From contig DATJPK010000085.1 in the NCBI GenBank assembly GCA_035506435.1, forward strand, positions 1 to 26,605: a stretch of DNA of 26,605 bases. Direction: 5' to 3'. This document shows positions 1-7,356 of the stretch, in pieces; position 1 is the first letter of the stretch; each line of letters begins with the position of its first letter. Under the pieces are notes generated by a model. That model was not told where the DNA came from. It searched no databases and worked only from the letters and a program-made list of their open reading frames with translations. Source of the stretch: JACTUA01 sp035506435 (GTDB lineage: Archaea; Halobacteriota; Methanomicrobia; Methanomicrobiales; JACTUA01). The translations under genes were made by a program, and so were the position numbers.

Positions 1-50
1 TTCTTTGCCTCGTAATCGATGTGATCGGAGTGGATGAGGAGAAGGCGCAT
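1..50 (-). CDS. thrS: Threonyl-tRNA synthetase, archaeal type (first 16 codons only)
   Basis: Reading leftwards from an ATG at 50-48, the first residues are MRLLLIHSDHIDYEAK, and the frame runs open off the window edge. This closely matches the start of archaeal threonyl-tRNA synthetases, whose N-terminal editing domain (D-Tyr-tRNA deacylase fold) begins with a 'LLLIHSD..EYEAK' pattern. That domain removes serine mischarged on tRNA-Thr. A GGGAG Shine-Dalgarno sequence sits 8 bases upstream of the ATG and a TATA-like box lies about 50 bases upstream. The identification rests on only 16 residues, but the pattern is distinctive. Most of the gene lies outside the window. Confidence 0.75.
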   Translation of the reverse strand, partial: MRLLLIHSDHIDYEAK

Positions 51-51
51 T

Positions 52-113
52 TTTCTTGCTCCCTTGAATACCGAATGCTACCAGTGTTCGCGCTGCCGGG
101 GCATATATATCAC
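52..113 (-). promoter_or_regulatory. Promoter and leader of thrS
   Basis: On the minus strand an A/T run GATATATATGC (112-102) resembles an archaeal TATA box. It would place transcription start near 80-86, leaving a leader of about 30 bases that contains the GGGAG ribosome site. Short inverted arms GGGGCA (98-103) and TGCCCC (119-124) flank the TATA element. They may be an operator or chance; promoter assignment is by spacing only. Confidence 0.5.
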
Positions 114-176
114 GGTATTGCCCCTTCCGGTTTGCACACCCGGCCATGGTGACGGGGATCCGTCAATTTATGGGTT

Positions 177-201
177 CCTCCTTTCCCGAAGGGAAAGGGG
201 G
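177..201 (-). terminator. Strong hairpin just after dcd
   Basis: Bases 177-187 pair with 191-201 across a 3-base loop, giving an 11-bp stem with a single G-T wobble, starting 13 bases beyond the dcd stop codon. It is not followed by a clear T-run, so it may be a 3'-end stabilising structure or transcript boundary between dcd and thrS rather than a classic archaeal oligo-T terminator. Confidence 0.45.
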
Positions 202-213
202 ATGAGGAGGGCA

Positions 214-768
214 TCAGCCCTTCGGATTCTCATGGTACCGCGAGAGGGTCGCCTGGTGCTGGTGCTGGTACTTCGCACCCCTCTTCACGTTGTACGGCTC
301 CTCGGCATGCTCGGTCGTGTAAAAGACCAGCTGCCCGATGGGCATCCCCGCGTACACCCGCACCGGGCGCTGGTTCACGTTGCACATCTCGAGGGTGATG
401 GTCCCGGAGAAGCCGGCATCGATCCAGCCCCCGGTCTGGTGGAGCTCCACCCCGAGCCGGGCGATGGAGGACTTCCCCTCGATGGAGGCGACTATGTCGT
501 CAGGGAGGGTGATCTCCTCGAGTGTCTCGGCGAGGATGAACCGACCCGGGTCGATGACAAAGGACTCAGCGTGGACCTCTCCCACCATTTTCCGGATCGA
601 CCCCGCATCGTAGGGGTCGATGACCTCGCGGCCCTCCTCGTACCAGACAAAGTGATCGCCGAGCCGGATGTCGAGGGAGTTCGGCTGGACGAACTTCGGG
701 TCCCAGGGTTTCACGCCGATGTGACCCGAGGCGATGGCTTCCCGGATCTGCCAGTCCACGAGGATCAC
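214..768 (-). CDS. dcd: dCTP deaminase
   Basis: Deaminates dCTP to dUTP for dTMP synthesis; some archaeal members also hydrolyse dUTP to dUMP (bifunctional DCD-DUT). The 184-residue protein opens with the family-typical MILVDWQIREAI. It carries the catalytic block GKSSIARLGVELHQTGGWIDAGFSG, with Ser100, Arg104 and Glu127 in the spacing of Ser111/Arg115/Glu138 of the E. coli enzyme. The length fits monofunctional and bifunctional family members, and I cannot tell them apart by eye. The start is GTG at 768, chosen because it gives the conserved N-terminus and has GGAGG 10 bases upstream. The gene stands alone, with its own TATA-like element at 845-853 flanked by two copies of a CAC-N6-GTG box, and a strong hairpin follows the stop. 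Confidence 0.93.
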   Translation of the reverse strand: MILVDWQIREAIASGHIGVKPWDPKFVQPNSLDIRLGDHFVWYEEGREVIDPYDAGSIRKMVGEVHAESFVIDPGRFILAETLEEITLPDDIVASIEGKSSIARLGVELHQTGGWIDAGFSGTITLEMCNVNQRPVRVYAGMPIGQLVFYTTEHAEEPYNVKRGAKYQHQHQATLSRYHENPKG

Positions 769-823
769 TCAGGATCAGCCTCCGCCGGTTCCTCTCCTCC
801 GAACAACCACTCCCAAGGCATTC

Positions 824-868
824 CACCAATATGTGCACGGGAGACTTTTTAAGGTTCACATATTGGTG
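824..868 (-). promoter_or_regulatory. dcd promoter framed by paired CAC-N6-GTG boxes (candidate operator)
   Basis: CACCAATATGTG (824-835) and CACATATTGGTG (857-868) are exact reverse complements, 12 of 12 bases, separated by 21 bases. Each is also nearly palindromic on its own (CAC...GTG ends, AT-rich core). Between them on the minus strand lies CTTAAAAAG (853-845), a plausible TATA box for dcd, which would put the transcription start at the edge of the proximal box. Box centres are 33 bp apart, about three helical turns. This looks like a cooperative repressor site. The regulator is unknown. Confidence 0.6.
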
Positions 869-1223
869 AAGGTTTTCTCTAATTATCCGTCGTTTTCGTC
901 AGGCTCTTGGGGAGGGAGGATTCATCAGCATCCGACTTCGAGCGACGACGGCGATTTCCAAAGGAAATCGACGTGCGGCGACAGGGTCGCCACGAAGTCG
1001 CGAGGGGCTTCGCCACCCCCGGCGCGGCCATCCCCCATTGTCCTGGGATATGCGGAGAAGGTTTCCGGGATACTTGGGATCCCCGGCATCCCAGACCGGG
1101 CCTGTTGGAATCCGGTGGGCGCCGCAGCCTCGGGGGCGAGTCGGCGGCTCAGCCGGAGGCGAGTCCACCAGGAGCGCCCGCTGTCAAAACGAACGTCCGA
1201 CGGATATTGAGCCATAACCCTCG
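869..1223. other. Structured intergenic stretch without a recognised gene
   Basis: No convincing coding frame, tRNA or rRNA was seen here; the open frames have no recognisable protein signature. The stretch is rich in hairpins: 952-959 with 963-970 (8 bp, 3-base loop), 977-982 with 986-991 (6 bp, 3-base loop), 1000-1003 with 1010-1013, and the longer-range pair CTGGGAT 1043-1049 with ATCCCAG 1088-1094. A TAATTA element on the plus strand near 880-885 could be a TATA box for a plus-strand RNA. It may encode a non-coding RNA or be a remnant; I could not match it to SRP RNA, RNase P RNA or a C/D guide. Confidence 0.35.
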
Positions 1224-1235
1224 AAAAAAGAGAAA
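1224..1235 (-). terminator. Oligo-T terminator after the Met-rich small gene
   Basis: Minus-strand reading gives TTTCTCTTTTTT 12 to 23 bases past the stop codon of the small gene, without a needed hairpin. This is the usual form of an archaeal intrinsic terminator. Confidence 0.55.
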
Positions 1236-1246
1236 GGCGGATCGAT

Positions 1247-1447
1247 TCACATCTTTTCGATCTTCGACTTCAGCATCTTCATGGTCTCAAGCTTGTGCTG
1301 CAGGTGCCTGATCATGCCCTCCTTCATCATGATCTTTTCGTCAAGCATACGAAGGGTCCACATCTTCTTCGTGTCGTCGTCGGCCTTGTTCCAGATGGCC
1401 ATCATCACGGGGTCGACGCCTTCCATTCCCATGTGACCTTTCTCCAT
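1247..1447 (-). CDS. Small methionine-rich helical protein, function unknown
   Basis: This 66-residue protein was not recognised. Thirteen of its residues are methionine (about 20 percent), with a short His/Met patch at the N-terminus (His5, Met6, Met8). From about residue 23 to 65 it is rich in Lys, Glu, Met and Leu without prolines and should form one long amphipathic helix or coiled coil. There is no signal peptide, membrane segment or cysteine. Expression looks real: the ATG at 1447 has a perfect GGAGG (1461-1457) nine bases upstream, a TATA-like box lies at 1521-1534, and an oligo-T run follows the stop. A longer open frame upstream lacks such signals. Methionine side chains could bind a soft metal or an exposed hydrophobic partner; that is speculation. 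Confidence 0.8.
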   Translation of the reverse strand: MEKGHMGMEGVDPVMMAIWNKADDDTKKMWTLRMLDEKIMMKEGMIRHLQHKLETMKMLKSKIEKM

Positions 1448-1520
1448 TCCTGAATTCCTCCTTACCGGGTTTCCTGTCCGGTGCGTCCGCGGCGCACCTG
1501 AACCTCCGTGGGCTGACCCG

Positions 1521-1534
1521 AATAAAAATATATC
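1521..1534 (-). promoter_or_regulatory. TATA box of the Met-rich small gene
   Basis: Minus-strand GATATATTTTTATT is a strong A/T element in a GC-rich background. It predicts transcription start near 1500-1507, giving a leader of about 55 bases with the GGAGG site. Confidence 0.6.
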
Positions 1535-1560
1535 GGCACATTCCGGGATTTGTAACTCAA

Positions 1561-1577
1561 TGTTATCGCCGATAACA
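1561..1577. promoter_or_regulatory. 17-bp palindrome, candidate operator
   Basis: TGTTATCG (1561-1568), one central C, then CGATAACA (1570-1577): a perfect 8+1+8 inverted repeat. It lies about 27 bp upstream of the TATA element of the Met-rich gene and about 60 bp past the stop of the TrmJ-like gene. The position upstream of TATA suits an activator site; with so short a loop a terminator role is less likely. Confidence 0.5.
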
Positions 1578-1635
1578 GCCGGCAGGGGACCTGGGAGCAT
1601 CCAACTCGTAATGGACAGTGGAAGGACGGAAGGTC

Positions 1636-2382
1636 CTATTTCACTTTCTTCCGTTTCTTCCCCTTCTGCTCCCCCGGCGACTCCCACGGCCCCCCCTTCA
1701 GGTGCCATTCCGCCCGCCGGAGGATGCCGTGGATGGTCGACACCTCGCGGGTCGTCAGCCGGGTCCGGCCCAGGATCCTCCGGGCCATGAGGAGAGTGTT
1801 GGCCCGCTTATACGCCGGGTGCTCTATCCTGTCGAGAAAATGGTCGAGGTGCCCGTACAGGTATTCCATCTCCTCGCGCTCGGCGAGCCGGTACATCCCG
1901 CAGGGAATGCCCGCGAGCTCGTAGCATACTATCCCCACGGCATGGGAGATGTTCAGGATGGGGTAGCCAGGCGATGACGGGATGGTGCAGATCAGGTCGC
2001 ACCTGCGGATCTCCTCGTTGGAGAGCCCGCGGTTCTCCCGCCCGAACAGGATCGCGACCCTGTCCTTCACCTTCCCGATCTGTTCGCGGAGCTCCTTCGG
2101 GGCATAGTACGGCATCCGCATGGACCTGCACACCGATTTCGAGAGCCCGCCGGTGGTGGCCACGACAAGGGGGAACGAGGCGAAGACCTCGTCGAGGGTC
2201 ATTATCCGGGCATGGCCGAGCACATCGGAGGCGTGCATCGCGCAGGCCTTCGCGAGGTCGCCGAGCGGGCAGGGGTCGACGAGGACGAGGTCGGAAAAGC
2301 CGAAGTTCTTCATGGCCCGGGCAGAGAACCCCACGTTCCCCTCGTGAAGCGGCCCGACGAGGACGATGGTAATCGCGGGCAT
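1636..2382 (-). CDS. TrmJ-like SPOUT RNA 2'-O-ribose methyltransferase
   Basis: A 248-residue SAM-dependent methyltransferase of the TrmH/TrmJ family, whose archaeal members 2'-O-methylate the tRNA anticodon loop (position 32). The N-terminus MPAITIVLVGPLHEGNVGFSARAMKNFGF and the C-terminal knot motifs are typical: ILFGRENRGLS near residues 111-121, and SPGYPILNISHAVGI near 137-151, which forms the trefoil knot holding SAM. After the domain a helical extension ends in a basic tail (GEQKGKKRKKVK) likely to contact RNA. The ATG at 2382 lies 17 bases after the GGGP synthase stop, so it is probably the last gene of the gatCAB-topA operon. The exact target nucleotide is inferred from the family. 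Confidence 0.85.
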   Translation of the reverse strand: MPAITIVLVGPLHEGNVGFSARAMKNFGFSDLVLVDPCPLGDLAKACAMHASDVLGHARIMTLDEVFASFPLVVATTGGLSKSVCRSMRMPYYAPKELREQIGKVKDRVAILFGRENRGLSNEEIRRCDLICTIPSSPGYPILNISHAVGIVCYELAGIPCGMYRLAEREEMEYLYGHLDHFLDRIEHPAYKRANTLLMARRILGRTRLTTREVSTIHGILRRAEWHLKGGPWESPGEQKGKKRKKVK

Positions 2383-2399
2383 CCGGTTTCGCCTTCGGG

Positions 2400-3086
2400 C
2401 TACTGGACGGCGTCCACGGTTTCCCTGAGCACGCCGATCCCTTTCTCGTACACCGCATTTCCGACGACGATGGTGTCGGCGTACCGGGCCATCTCGGCGG
2501 CCCGTTTCCCGGAATCGATCCCGCCGCCGTAGAAGAGGATGGAATCGTGGAGCGCGTCCGAGGCCGCCTTCACCACCGCGGGGTCGCCATAGATTCCGCT
2601 GTACTCGATGTACACGATGGGGAAGCGGAAGTACCGGTCGGCAACCGTTGCATAGGCCGCGACCTCGCGGGGACCGAGGGCGCACTCGGCCTTCGTCACC
2701 TTCCCCACCGAAGATTCAGCGTTGAGGACAATGTAGGCCTCGGGGACGACCTTCTCCCACTGCACGGGCTGCTTCATCACCCAGTCATGGTGCTTCCCGA
2801 CGATCCACTGCGTGTCCCGGCTGTTTAACACCGACGGGACGAAGAGGAGGTCCACACCCTCGAACCGGACCGCCTCGGGGCCCGCGGGCTCAACCACGAG
2901 CGGGAGACCATGGTCCTTCACCCTGGCAAGGAGCCGGGCCAGGTTTTCGCGGGTCACGTTCAGGGTGCCCGAGAGCATGAGGGCATCGGTGCCGCTCGAC
3001 GCGACCCCCTCCACGAGCTCGGGCGTCAGGGGCCGGTCGGGGTCAAGCTTGGTCACGTGGACCCAGGATCTCCAGGGGGGCTGCAT
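2400..3086 (-). CDS. Geranylgeranylglyceryl phosphate synthase
   Basis: Joins geranylgeranyl diphosphate to sn-glycerol-1-phosphate, the first committed step of archaeal ether lipid synthesis, in the cytoplasm at the membrane face. This 228-residue TIM-barrel protein shows HVTKLDP (residues 10-16), the substrate segment YIEYSGIYG (159-167) and the phosphate-binding GGGI (187-190), all hallmarks of the GGGPS/PcrB family. The short length fits the group of GGGPS found in methanogens. Its ATG at 3086 is 29 bases past the topA stop and its stop is 17 bases before the methyltransferase gene. Its presence is a main argument for an archaeal genome. The bacterial heptaprenyl homologue PcrB is less likely in this context. 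Confidence 0.93.
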   Translation of the reverse strand: MQPPWRSWVHVTKLDPDRPLTPELVEGVASSGTDALMLSGTLNVTRENLARLLARVKDHGLPLVVEPAGPEAVRFEGVDLLFVPSVLNSRDTQWIVGKHHDWVMKQPVQWEKVVPEAYIVLNAESSVGKVTKAECALGPREVAAYATVADRYFRFPIVYIEYSGIYGDPAVVKAASDALHDSILFYGGGIDSGKRAAEMARYADTIVVGNAVYEKGIGVLRETVDAVQ

Positions 3087-3115
3087 GTCTCTTTCAGGGT
3101 TCGCCGGGGGACGGG

Positions 3116-5929
3116 TTATCTCTTTCCTTTCTTTGCGAAGGCGGCGGCGAACCTGCGGATGTCGGCGGCCGGGATCCCGGTCCGGCCGGCAAGCTGGTCG
3201 GGGTTCGCGGAGACCAGGTCATCCCGGTCGATGACCCCCGCACGGTGCAGCTTTTCGAGCGTTGCCTCCCCGAGGCCAGGCACGGCAAGAAGCTCCTGCC
3301 GCCCCTTCCCGACCCGGACCTTCGGGACCTTCTCCGGCACCTTCGCCCCCATCGCACCGCAGACGAGGGCCACGTGCCGGTACACCGTGTCCAGCGAGAG
3401 CCCGGTCTTATCGGCGAGGAAGACCGGGTGGAGGAAGCAGAAGTCCTCGGGCCGGGCAAAGCCGGCCTCCTGGTACCGCTTCAGGCTCGCGGCGGGGATG
3501 CCGGACTCGCGGAGCATGCGGGCCGCCATCGCATTCCGTGCCTCGGAAATGAGGGTAGCCGCCTCCTTCGGCCCGATGCCGGTGAGCTCGAGGGTCGCAG
3601 ATTCTGCCCGGGAAAGGGCGGCGAGGTCCACGACCGCGTGCGAGGCGAGGCGCTTCATGATCTCGGCCCGGCTCCGGCCCTTCCTCGGCGGGAGGTGGGC
3701 CCGGAGGAACCGGCGGAGCTCGGAACGCCGCCTGAGGAGGGCGAGGGCGTCGGCGGCCTCGGAGAGGAGCCTCGCGGCATCCCCTGCCGGCAGGCCCAGG
3801 ATCTCCCTGAGAACCTCGGGGGCCTGGTCGGCGAGCTCCGAGACGGTGTAGAGGTGCCGGTCGCGGAGCTTCTTCATGATCTCCGGGGTCATCGACGGCA
3901 TGAGCCCCAGCGCCTCCTCGCTCGCCCTGATGTGCGAGCACAGGGGGCAGCCGATGTCCCACGGCCGTGCGCCCTTCCGTATGAGCCGGATGTGGGCGAG
4001 GCCGTGCTCCGGGCAGCAGGCCTCGATCTTGATGGCCTTGCCCCACTGGGCCGAGGGGAGGTTGATGTTGAAGGTGCACTCGGGGTAGCGGCCGCAGCCG
4101 ACGAACTGGCTCTGGCCCCCCATGCGGAGCCGGAGGTCCCCGCCGCAGACCGGGCAGGGGCCGATGACCCGTTCCTCGTCGGCCCGCTCCATGATCTCCT
4201 TCCCGATCTCCTCGCCATGGGCCTCGAGCCCGTCGAAGACCTTGTGGAGCATCTCCCGGGACTCGCCGATGACGAAGTCCCGGGTCCGGTTCCGGACCTT
4301 GATCTCCTGCATGTCGGCCTCGAGGGTCCGGGTCATCTCGGGCTTCGTGATGGCGTCGGCATGGTCCTCGAGGGACTCGATCACCGCCCGCCCGACCGGG
4401 GTGGGCTTGAGCGGGTTCCCTTCGACATACCGGCGGCCCAGGAGCTTTGCGATCACCTCGTGCCGGGTGCTCTTCGTCCCGAGGCCGAGCTCCTCCATGC
4501 GCTGGATGAGCCTCGACTGGGTATAGCGGGGCGGGGGCTGGGTCTCCTTCTCCTCGAGGAGCACCGAGCTGATGGGAAGCCTGTCTCCTGCCGCAAGCGG
4601 GGGCAGGACATGGTCTTCGGCCTCCTGGTAGGTATAGACCCTCCTCCAGCCGGGGGTGACGAGCCGGGCGCCGGTGGCGAGGTATGGCTCACCGCCCGCC
4701 TCGAGGGCGCACCGGACCGTCTTCCAGACTGCGTCGGGCGAGAGGGTCGCAAGGAAACGGCGCACGACGAGCTCGTAGACCCGGAAACGTTCCTCGCCGA
4801 GGATCTCCCGGGTCGCCGACCCCGTGGGATGGATGGGCGGGTGGTCGGTGGAGACCTTCTTCCCCCGGGTCGGCTCCTTCCGCCGGTTCTCCCGCACCCA
4901 GGCGGCCTCCCGGGCAAACGGTGACCCCTGGAGGGTGACAAGGATGGCATCGAGGGAGAGGCTTTTCGGGTACACCGTGTTGTCGGTCCTCGGGTAAGAG
5001 ATGAACCCGTTCATGTAGAGGTCCTCGGCGATCCGCATCGCGTTCGAGGCAGAGAACCCGAGCCGTCCTGCCCCGACGAGGAACCCTGTCGTGTCGAAGG
5101 GGGCCGGGGGGCGGTCCACCTTCTCCCCTTCCTTCACGTCGAGAACGAAGAGGGGGGGCCGGGTCCGGTCCTTCGCCGCCTGCGCCTCGGCCTGGACGGT
5201 GAACCGGGCAGTCGCATGCCGGGCGGTGAACGCCTCGCCGGCCTTCTCGGACGTGACCTGGAGTGTCCAGTACTTCTCGGGGACGAATGCCGCGATCTCC
5301 TTCTCCCGGTCCACGATCATGGCAAGGGTCGGGGACTGGACCCGGCCGACCGAGAGGATGTTCTTCCCCCCGCGCCGCGCGGCGATGGAGATGAACCGGG
5401 TGAGGGAGGCCCCCCAGACGAGGTCGATCACCTGGCGGGCCTCGCCCGCCGAGGCAAGCGCTGTGTCGAGCTCCTTCAGGTCGGAGAACGCTCCCTGGAT
5501 CTCCTGCGGGGTAATGGCCGAGAACCGGGCCCGCTTCACCGGGACCTTCTGGTTCACCTCCCGGATCAGGTCGACCGCCTCTTTCCCGATGAGCTCCCCC
5601 TCGGTGTCGAAGTCGGTGGCGATGATCACCTCTCCCGCCTTCTTCGCGAGCCGCTGGAGGGTGGCGACGATCTTCTTCTCGGTCGTGACCTTGCGCGTGC
5701 CGGCATCGATCAGGGACCGCGGGGTCTTCTCGGCGCTGCGCCAGTCGTCATAGCCCGGGACGAAGTCCACCTCGACCACGTGGCCCTTCAATCCCACGAC
5801 GGTCGTGTCGTTGAAGGAGTAGGTCGAGATCCCGCTCTCCTTCCCGGTCGATACCTTCCCCTTTCCCGCAAGGATCCGGGCGATCCGCTCGGCGGAGATG
5901 TTCTTTTCGGCGACAATGAGCGTGTTCAT
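3116..5929 (-). CDS. topA: DNA topoisomerase I (type IA) with a long helix-hairpin-helix tail
   Basis: Relaxes negatively supercoiled DNA by passing a strand through a transient nick. The 937-residue protein begins with a Toprim domain (Glu8; DFDTEGE around 106-112). The catalytic tyrosine is Tyr312 in FISYPRTDNT. Zinc-ribbon cysteines follow at 590/593/610/616, and a second ribbon-like set lies around 636-662. Beyond residue 675 come about 260 residues that read as roughly four helix-hairpin-helix units, for example LTGIGPKEAATLI at 780-792 and a final LLAVPGLGEATLEKL. Such a tail should add DNA grip and makes the protein longer than a core archaeal topoisomerase IA. The start overlaps the gatB stop as ATGA, showing translational coupling. 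Confidence 0.94.
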   Translation of the reverse strand: MNTLIVAEKNISAERIARILAGKGKVSTGKESGISTYSFNDTTVVGLKGHVVEVDFVPGYDDWRSAEKTPRSLIDAGTRKVTTEKKIVATLQRLAKKAGEVIIATDFDTEGELIGKEAVDLIREVNQKVPVKRARFSAITPQEIQGAFSDLKELDTALASAGEARQVIDLVWGASLTRFISIAARRGGKNILSVGRVQSPTLAMIVDREKEIAAFVPEKYWTLQVTSEKAGEAFTARHATARFTVQAEAQAAKDRTRPPLFVLDVKEGEKVDRPPAPFDTTGFLVGAGRLGFSASNAMRIAEDLYMNGFISYPRTDNTVYPKSLSLDAILVTLQGSPFAREAAWVRENRRKEPTRGKKVSTDHPPIHPTGSATREILGEERFRVYELVVRRFLATLSPDAVWKTVRCALEAGGEPYLATGARLVTPGWRRVYTYQEAEDHVLPPLAAGDRLPISSVLLEEKETQPPPRYTQSRLIQRMEELGLGTKSTRHEVIAKLLGRRYVEGNPLKPTPVGRAVIESLEDHADAITKPEMTRTLEADMQEIKVRNRTRDFVIGESREMLHKVFDGLEAHGEEIGKEIMERADEERVIGPCPVCGGDLRLRMGGQSQFVGCGRYPECTFNINLPSAQWGKAIKIEACCPEHGLAHIRLIRKGARPWDIGCPLCSHIRASEEALGLMPSMTPEIMKKLRDRHLYTVSELADQAPEVLREILGLPAGDAARLLSEAADALALLRRRSELRRFLRAHLPPRKGRSRAEIMKRLASHAVVDLAALSRAESATLELTGIGPKEAATLISEARNAMAARMLRESGIPAASLKRYQEAGFARPEDFCFLHPVFLADKTGLSLDTVYRHVALVCGAMGAKVPEKVPKVRVGKGRQELLAVPGLGEATLEKLHRAGVIDRDDLVSANPDQLAGRTGIPAADIRRFAAAFAKKGKR

Positions 5930-7356
5930 CCTGTTCCCCCTGCGTCCCCGATGGCGTCACGGAGCATCCGGGCGAGCTCCTTCGGGTCGGCCTTTCCCCG
6001 GGTTCGTTTCATCGCTTGGCCTACCAGGTAGTTGAGCGCCTCGGGCTTCCCGTTCCTGAAGTCCCGGACCGCGTCAGGGCATGCCTGCACAACCTCGCTG
6101 ATGACCGGGCCGAAGGCGTCACCCGCGGTTTTCCCCAGGTTCAGCCGGTCGACGATGGCTGCGGGGGTCTCGGGTGCCTCGCCGTGTTTCACCTGGTCGA
6201 GCATGACCCTGAGCACCTCCACTCCCGCCTTCTCGGTGATCTCCTTTCCCCTGAGGAGCCTGAGGAGCTCCACGAAGTGGCCCGCGGGCACCCCCGTGAC
6301 ATCCATCTCGCGGTAGTAGAGCTCGCCGAGGAGGGTGTCCGCGACCCAGGTGGCGGCAAGCACCGGGTCACCGCAGCAGGCCACATCTTCGAAGAAGTCG
6401 GCGAGCCTGAGGTCGCCGCAGAGGGTGCGGGCATGGATCGGGGAAACCCGGTAGGTCTCCCCGAACCTGGCCCTCCGCGCGGCGGGAAGCTCAGGGAGCA
6501 CTATCTCATCGCACCAGGCCCTGACCCGGAGCGGGCAGAGGTCGGGCTCGGGGAAGTACCGGTAGTCATGCTCCTCCTCCTTGGACCGGGCCGAGGTGGT
6601 GACCCCCCGGGCCTCGAGGAAGTGCCGGGTCTCCCGCTCGACGGCGAGGCCCCGGCGCAGCACGTTCCTCTGGCGGGTGATCTCGAAGGTGAGCGCCTTT
6701 TCCACCCCCTTGTAGGACGAGATATTTTTGATCTCCACCCGGTTCCCCCCCTCCATCGAGATGTTTGCGTCCACCCTGAGGCCTCCCTCCTGTTCGCCGT
6801 CGAACACCCCGAGGTATTCGAGGGTCGTCCGGAGCGTGTTGATGAACCGGCGGGCCTCCTTCGGCGACCTCAGGTCCGGGTCGGTCACTATCTCGATGAG
6901 AGGGATACCGCTCCGGTTGTAATCCACGAGGGAATACCGGGGGCGGTCTCCGCTCCCGACGTGGACGAGCCTGCCCGGGTCCTCTTCCATGTGCACCCTC
7001 GTGATCCGGACCCGTTTCTCGGTGCCGTCGTCTGCCTCGATATCGAGGTACCCGCCCACGGCGAGGGGCCGGTCGTACATCGTGATCTGGAACCCCTTCG
7101 GAAGGTCGGGGTAGAAGTAGTTCTTCCGGGCGAACTCGGCCTCGTCCGGGATGGCACAGGAGAGCGCCTTTCCCACCCTGAGGGCATACTCGACAGCCTT
7201 CCTGTTGAGGACCGGGAGAGACCCGGGCAGGCCCAGGCAGGTGGGACAGGTGTGGGTGTTCGGCGGGTCGTTCCGGTAATCGGTGGAGCAGCCGCAGAAG
7301 AGCTTGGTCCTCGTCGTGAGCTGGCAGTGGATCTCGAGGCCGATGATGACCGTCAT
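5926..7356 (-). CDS. gatB: Aspartyl/glutamyl-tRNA amidotransferase subunit B
   Basis: The tRNA-binding and kinase subunit of GatCAB, which phosphorylates the misacylated aminoacyl-tRNA and accepts ammonia from GatA. The N-terminus IIGLEIHCQLTTRTKLFCGC carries zinc-ligand cysteines 21 and 23, with 37 and 40 following in THTCPTC. The family blocks GLPGSLPVLN, KNYFYPDLPKGFQI and LVDYNRSGIPLIEIVT are present. The C-terminal YqeY-like tail domain with LNYLVGQAMKRTRGKADP is complete, and 476 residues is normal for the family. In archaea GatCAB usually makes Asn-tRNA, because GatDE makes Gln-tRNA; here that is inference. It overlaps gatA upstream and topA downstream by four bases each (ATGA). Confidence 0.96.
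   Translation of the reverse strand: MTVIIGLEIHCQLTTRTKLFCGCSTDYRNDPPNTHTCPTCLGLPGSLPVLNRKAVEYALRVGKALSCAIPDEAEFARKNYFYPDLPKGFQITMYDRPLAVGGYLDIEADDGTEKRVRITRVHMEEDPGRLVHVGSGDRPRYSLVDYNRSGIPLIEIVTDPDLRSPKEARRFINTLRTTLEYLGVFDGEQEGGLRVDANISMEGGNRVEIKNISSYKGVEKALTFEITRQRNVLRRGLAVERETRHFLEARGVTTSARSKEEEHDYRYFPEPDLCPLRVRAWCDEIVLPELPAARRARFGETYRVSPIHARTLCGDLRLADFFEDVACCGDPVLAATWVADTLLGELYYREMDVTGVPAGHFVELLRLLRGKEITEKAGVEVLRVMLDQVKHGEAPETPAAIVDRLNLGKTAGDAFGPVISEVVQACPDAVRDFRNGKPEALNYLVGQAMKRTRGKADPKELARMLRDAIGDAGGTG

Noticed and set aside
34..852. Plus-strand 272-codon open frame at the left edge
   Set aside because: It runs antisense through dcd, through the dcd hairpin and operator; dcd has intact catalytic residues.
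897..935. Box C/D guide RNA on the minus strand (CTGATGA followed by CTGA)
   Set aside because: C and D boxes are too close, and no internal D'/C' boxes are seen; the C box also deviates from the usual RUGAUGA.
869..1246. CRISPR array or insertion-sequence remnant
   Set aside because: No regularly spaced repeats, terminal inverted repeats or transposase fragment were found.
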